Below, piece after piece: positions 62,548-64,000 of a stretch of DNA of 64,000 nucleotides. Each line of letters begins with the position of its first letter. Positions within the stretch are counted from its first letter, which is position 1. Position numbers and translations under genes: made by a program. The DNA is from Lachnospiraceae bacterium. Lineage in GTDB: Bacteria > Bacillota > Clostridia > Lachnospirales > Lachnospiraceae. The stretch covers positions 1-64,000 of the forward strand of contig JAEEXY010000004.1 in assembly GCA_016288005.1 (NCBI GenBank), given 5' to 3'. The notes beneath the pieces are model-generated. The model was not told the DNA's origin, did no database searches, and was given only the letters and a program-made list of their open reading frames with translations.

Positions 62548-63783
62548 ATGAAGAGATTACTTGCACTCCTGCTTGCCGCAGTCATGGTTTTATCCGTGGC
62601 GGGCTGCAAAAAAGGAAATGACACAAAACAGACTACGGAGCCCACACAGGCTGTGACACAGGCAGCGGAACCCACGAAGGCTCCTACCGAGGCTCCTACC
62701 GCCACACCGGAGCCCGAACCCACAAAAGAGCCCATTAATCCTGACGATTATTGCCTCAAGGATGTTTTCGCGCAGCACGGCATGAAGATCGGTACCTGCA
62801 TTTCCGGGCAGATGATCGACAGACCTGCCATAAGCAAGATTATTACCGAGAATTTCAGCAGCCTTACCTGTGAGAATGCTATGAAGCCCGACTATATCTT
62901 CAACAGGAACAAGAGTAAGGAAACGGGCGAACTGGTTGTTGAATTTAATGCGGAAGCACTGAAGATCATGGATTACGCCAAAGAAAACGGTCTTTCGATG
63001 CGCGGACATACGCTTGTATGGTACAGCCAGACACCTAACTGGATATTTAAAGAAGGCTTTGAGAACTCGGGAGATTTTGTTGACCGCGATACGATGCTCG
63101 CCCGTATGGAGAGCTACATCAAGCAGGTATTTGAGCAGCTTGAGGCGCTCGGATACATCGATCTGTTCTATGCTTATGATGTTGTAAACGAGGCATGGAT
63201 GGAGGACGGCACGATCCGCCAGAACAACTGGACTAAGATCATCGGCGACGATTATCTGTGGTATGCGTTCTATTTTGCGGATAAGTACGCGCCCGAGAGC
63301 ATCGATCTTTATTACAACGACTACAATGAGCAGATGAAGACTCAGACGCTCCTTAATTTCGTTGATACGCTCAAGGATGATACCGGCAGATACCTGATCG
63401 ACGGTCTGGGATTCCAGGCACATCTGTACACCGAGGACAATCTGGTGCAGTATTTCAGACTCGTGGATGCTATCGCCGCTACAGGTTTGAAGGTTCAGCT
63501 TACCGAGGTTGATATCCAGCTCGGCAGATGGCAGCATCCGAAGCCCACTACGGACGAGAACTTAAGGGCACAGGGTAAGTTCTGCTACACTCTGGTAAAC
63601 GGTCTGTTTGAGAGAGTGGATAACGGAACCCTGAACATGGATGCATTTACATTCTGGGGTGTTACGGATTCGCTGTCATGGAGAAGCGAATACAATCCGC
63701 TTCCTTTCGACACCGAGTTGAAGCCCAAGTATGAGTACTACGCGGCTCTGCAGCTGAAAGAACTCGCAGGCTATGAAGAGTAA
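62548..63783 (+). CDS. GH10 endo-1,4-beta-xylanase lipoprotein
   Basis: About 411 residues. Signal with lipobox LSVAGC (C20), then a Thr/Pro/Glu-rich linker (about 25-65), then one GH10 catalytic domain to the end. VVNEAW holds the acid/base glutamate and LTEVDIQ the nucleophile; GHTLVWYSQTPNW and CENAMKPD are GH10 substrate-binding motifs. It cleaves xylan outside the cell while anchored to the membrane. No carbohydrate-binding module or other xylan genes are present here. ATG at 62548 suits the AAAAGG spacing; an in-frame ATG is at 62542. Confidence 0.92.
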   Translation: MKRLLALLLAAVMVLSVAGCKKGNDTKQTTEPTQAVTQAAEPTKAPTEAPTATPEPEPTKEPINPDDYCLKDVFAQHGMKIGTCISGQMIDRPAISKIITENFSSLTCENAMKPDYIFNRNKSKETGELVVEFNAEALKIMDYAKENGLSMRGHTLVWYSQTPNWIFKEGFENSGDFVDRDTMLARMESYIKQVFEQLEALGYIDLFYAYDVVNEAWMEDGTIRQNNWTKIIGDDYLWYAFYFADKYAPESIDLYYNDYNEQMKTQTLLNFVDTLKDDTGRYLIDGLGFQAHLYTEDNLVQYFRLVDAIAATGLKVQLTEVDIQLGRWQHPKPTTDENLRAQGKFCYTLVNGLFERVDNGTLNMDAFTFWGVTDSLSWRSEYNPLPFDTELKPKYEYYAALQLKELAGYEE

Positions 63784-63802
63784 GCTATAAGAGAAAAGAT
63801 AT

Positions 63803-63868
63803 GAAGACAAGGGGACGGTTCTTCTGTCTGATGTTTCGTCAGACAGAAGAACCGTCCCCATTGTCTTC
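63803..63868. repeat. Palindromic GGGGACGGTTCTTC repeat, complete copy
   Basis: Left arm 63803-63831 and right arm 63839-63868 are complementary over 29 bases with a single one-base bulge; the loop is TGTTTCG. A single arm of the same sequence lies at 30212-30238. I have seen GGGGACGGTTCT-type palindromes in many Firmicutes genomes; this is a small dispersed element, possibly also serving as a bidirectional terminator. Confidence 0.85.
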
Positions 63869-63895
63869 TATCGAACGGTGCCTGTCACCTTTATT

Positions 63896-64000
63896 TTACT
63901 TGAAATATCTGAGCTGATCGTTGAGCTCTTCGGCCATCTCGCGCATCTTGGAAGACTCGTTCTTGGTATTGGTGACGTTGTCCGAGATATTGTCGATGTT
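63896..64000 (-). CDS. C-terminal end of a probable methyl-accepting chemotaxis protein (partial)
   Basis: The minus strand encodes 34 residues ending in MREMAEELNDQLRYFK and a TAA stop; the reading continues beyond the window edge. The heptad-like pattern and the short aromatic end resemble the final helix of chemoreceptors. Too little is visible for a firm call. Confidence 0.55.
   Translation of the reverse strand, partial: NIDNISDNVTNTKNESSKMREMAEELNDQLRYFK

Noticed and set aside
62528..62551. Eight-codon upstream frame (MKRMVCK and stop) overlapping the xylanase start
   Set aside because: Likely a chance product of closely spaced ATGs; no good ribosome-binding site of its own at the right distance.
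1..64000. Prophage, integrative element, toxin-antitoxin or defence island
   Set aside because: No integrase, transposase, phage structural gene, restriction or toxin motif was found; genes and codon use look chromosomal throughout.

Overview
The window reads as chromosome of an anaerobic Clostridia bacterium, most likely Lachnospiraceae. The basis is a PolC-type replicase, a DUF4317 protein, the carboxyspermidine route to spermidine, a clostripain-family protease, Gram-positive lipoproteins, fairly high GC, and promoters of the form TTGACA-17-TATAAT. There is no prophage, insertion sequence, integrase or CRISPR array. Almost all of it is core metabolism plus envelope and signalling genes.

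Layout: 1-3.3 kb holds a zinc-ribbon protein, a TPM-domain protein, a YczE-like membrane protein and a metallophosphoesterase. 3.3-10.3 kb is a polyamine operon (speA, speE, carboxyspermidine dehydrogenase, nspC, aguA, aguB) that can take arginine through agmatine and putrescine to spermidine. 10.3-12.9 kb is a metal-efflux operon (SmtB-like repressor, free HMA protein, P-type ATPase). 13.1-24.7 kb is a growth cluster: bactofilin, pyrH, frr, uppS, cdsA, dxr, rseP, ispG, polC. tRNA-Glu(CTC) follows, then a ~320-bp imperfect palindrome. 25.3-31.5 kb holds a DUF937 protein with a histone-H1-like tail, two small membrane proteins, a C11 protease and a secreted SH3/C39-like protein. 31.7-34.5 kb is the Trk potassium system. 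34.7-39.4 kb holds a RACo-like ASKHA protein, araD, rlmD and an AI-2E-family transporter. 39.5-46.5 kb is a signalling block: GGDEF protein, GNAT, hybrid histidine kinase, unknown duplicated-domain protein, and an [FeFe]-hydrogenase-like protein fused to a chemoreceptor signalling domain. 46.6-49.1 kb is a zinc ABC uptake operon without an ATPase gene. 49.2-53.3 kb has a GT2 glycosyltransferase, a DUF4317 protein, plsY, a small ORF and proA. 53.5-62.2 kb has comEA, a two-component system, a GerMN lipoprotein, comEC, pssA, psd and holA. The end carries tRNA-Ser(CGA), a GH10 xylanase lipoprotein, a palindromic repeat and the last codons of a probable chemoreceptor.

Most notable: the PolC polymerase has no proofreading exonuclease domain at its usual place; a hydrogenase-type sensor is fused to a chemoreceptor output; a long imperfect palindrome lies beside tRNA-Glu; two other intergenic palindromes share a core with a compensatory base-pair change; the zinc-uptake leader has an inverted repeat that only read-through RNA could fold; comEA appears to start at CTG.

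All assignments come from reading the sequence and from memory of protein families. No database search was run.
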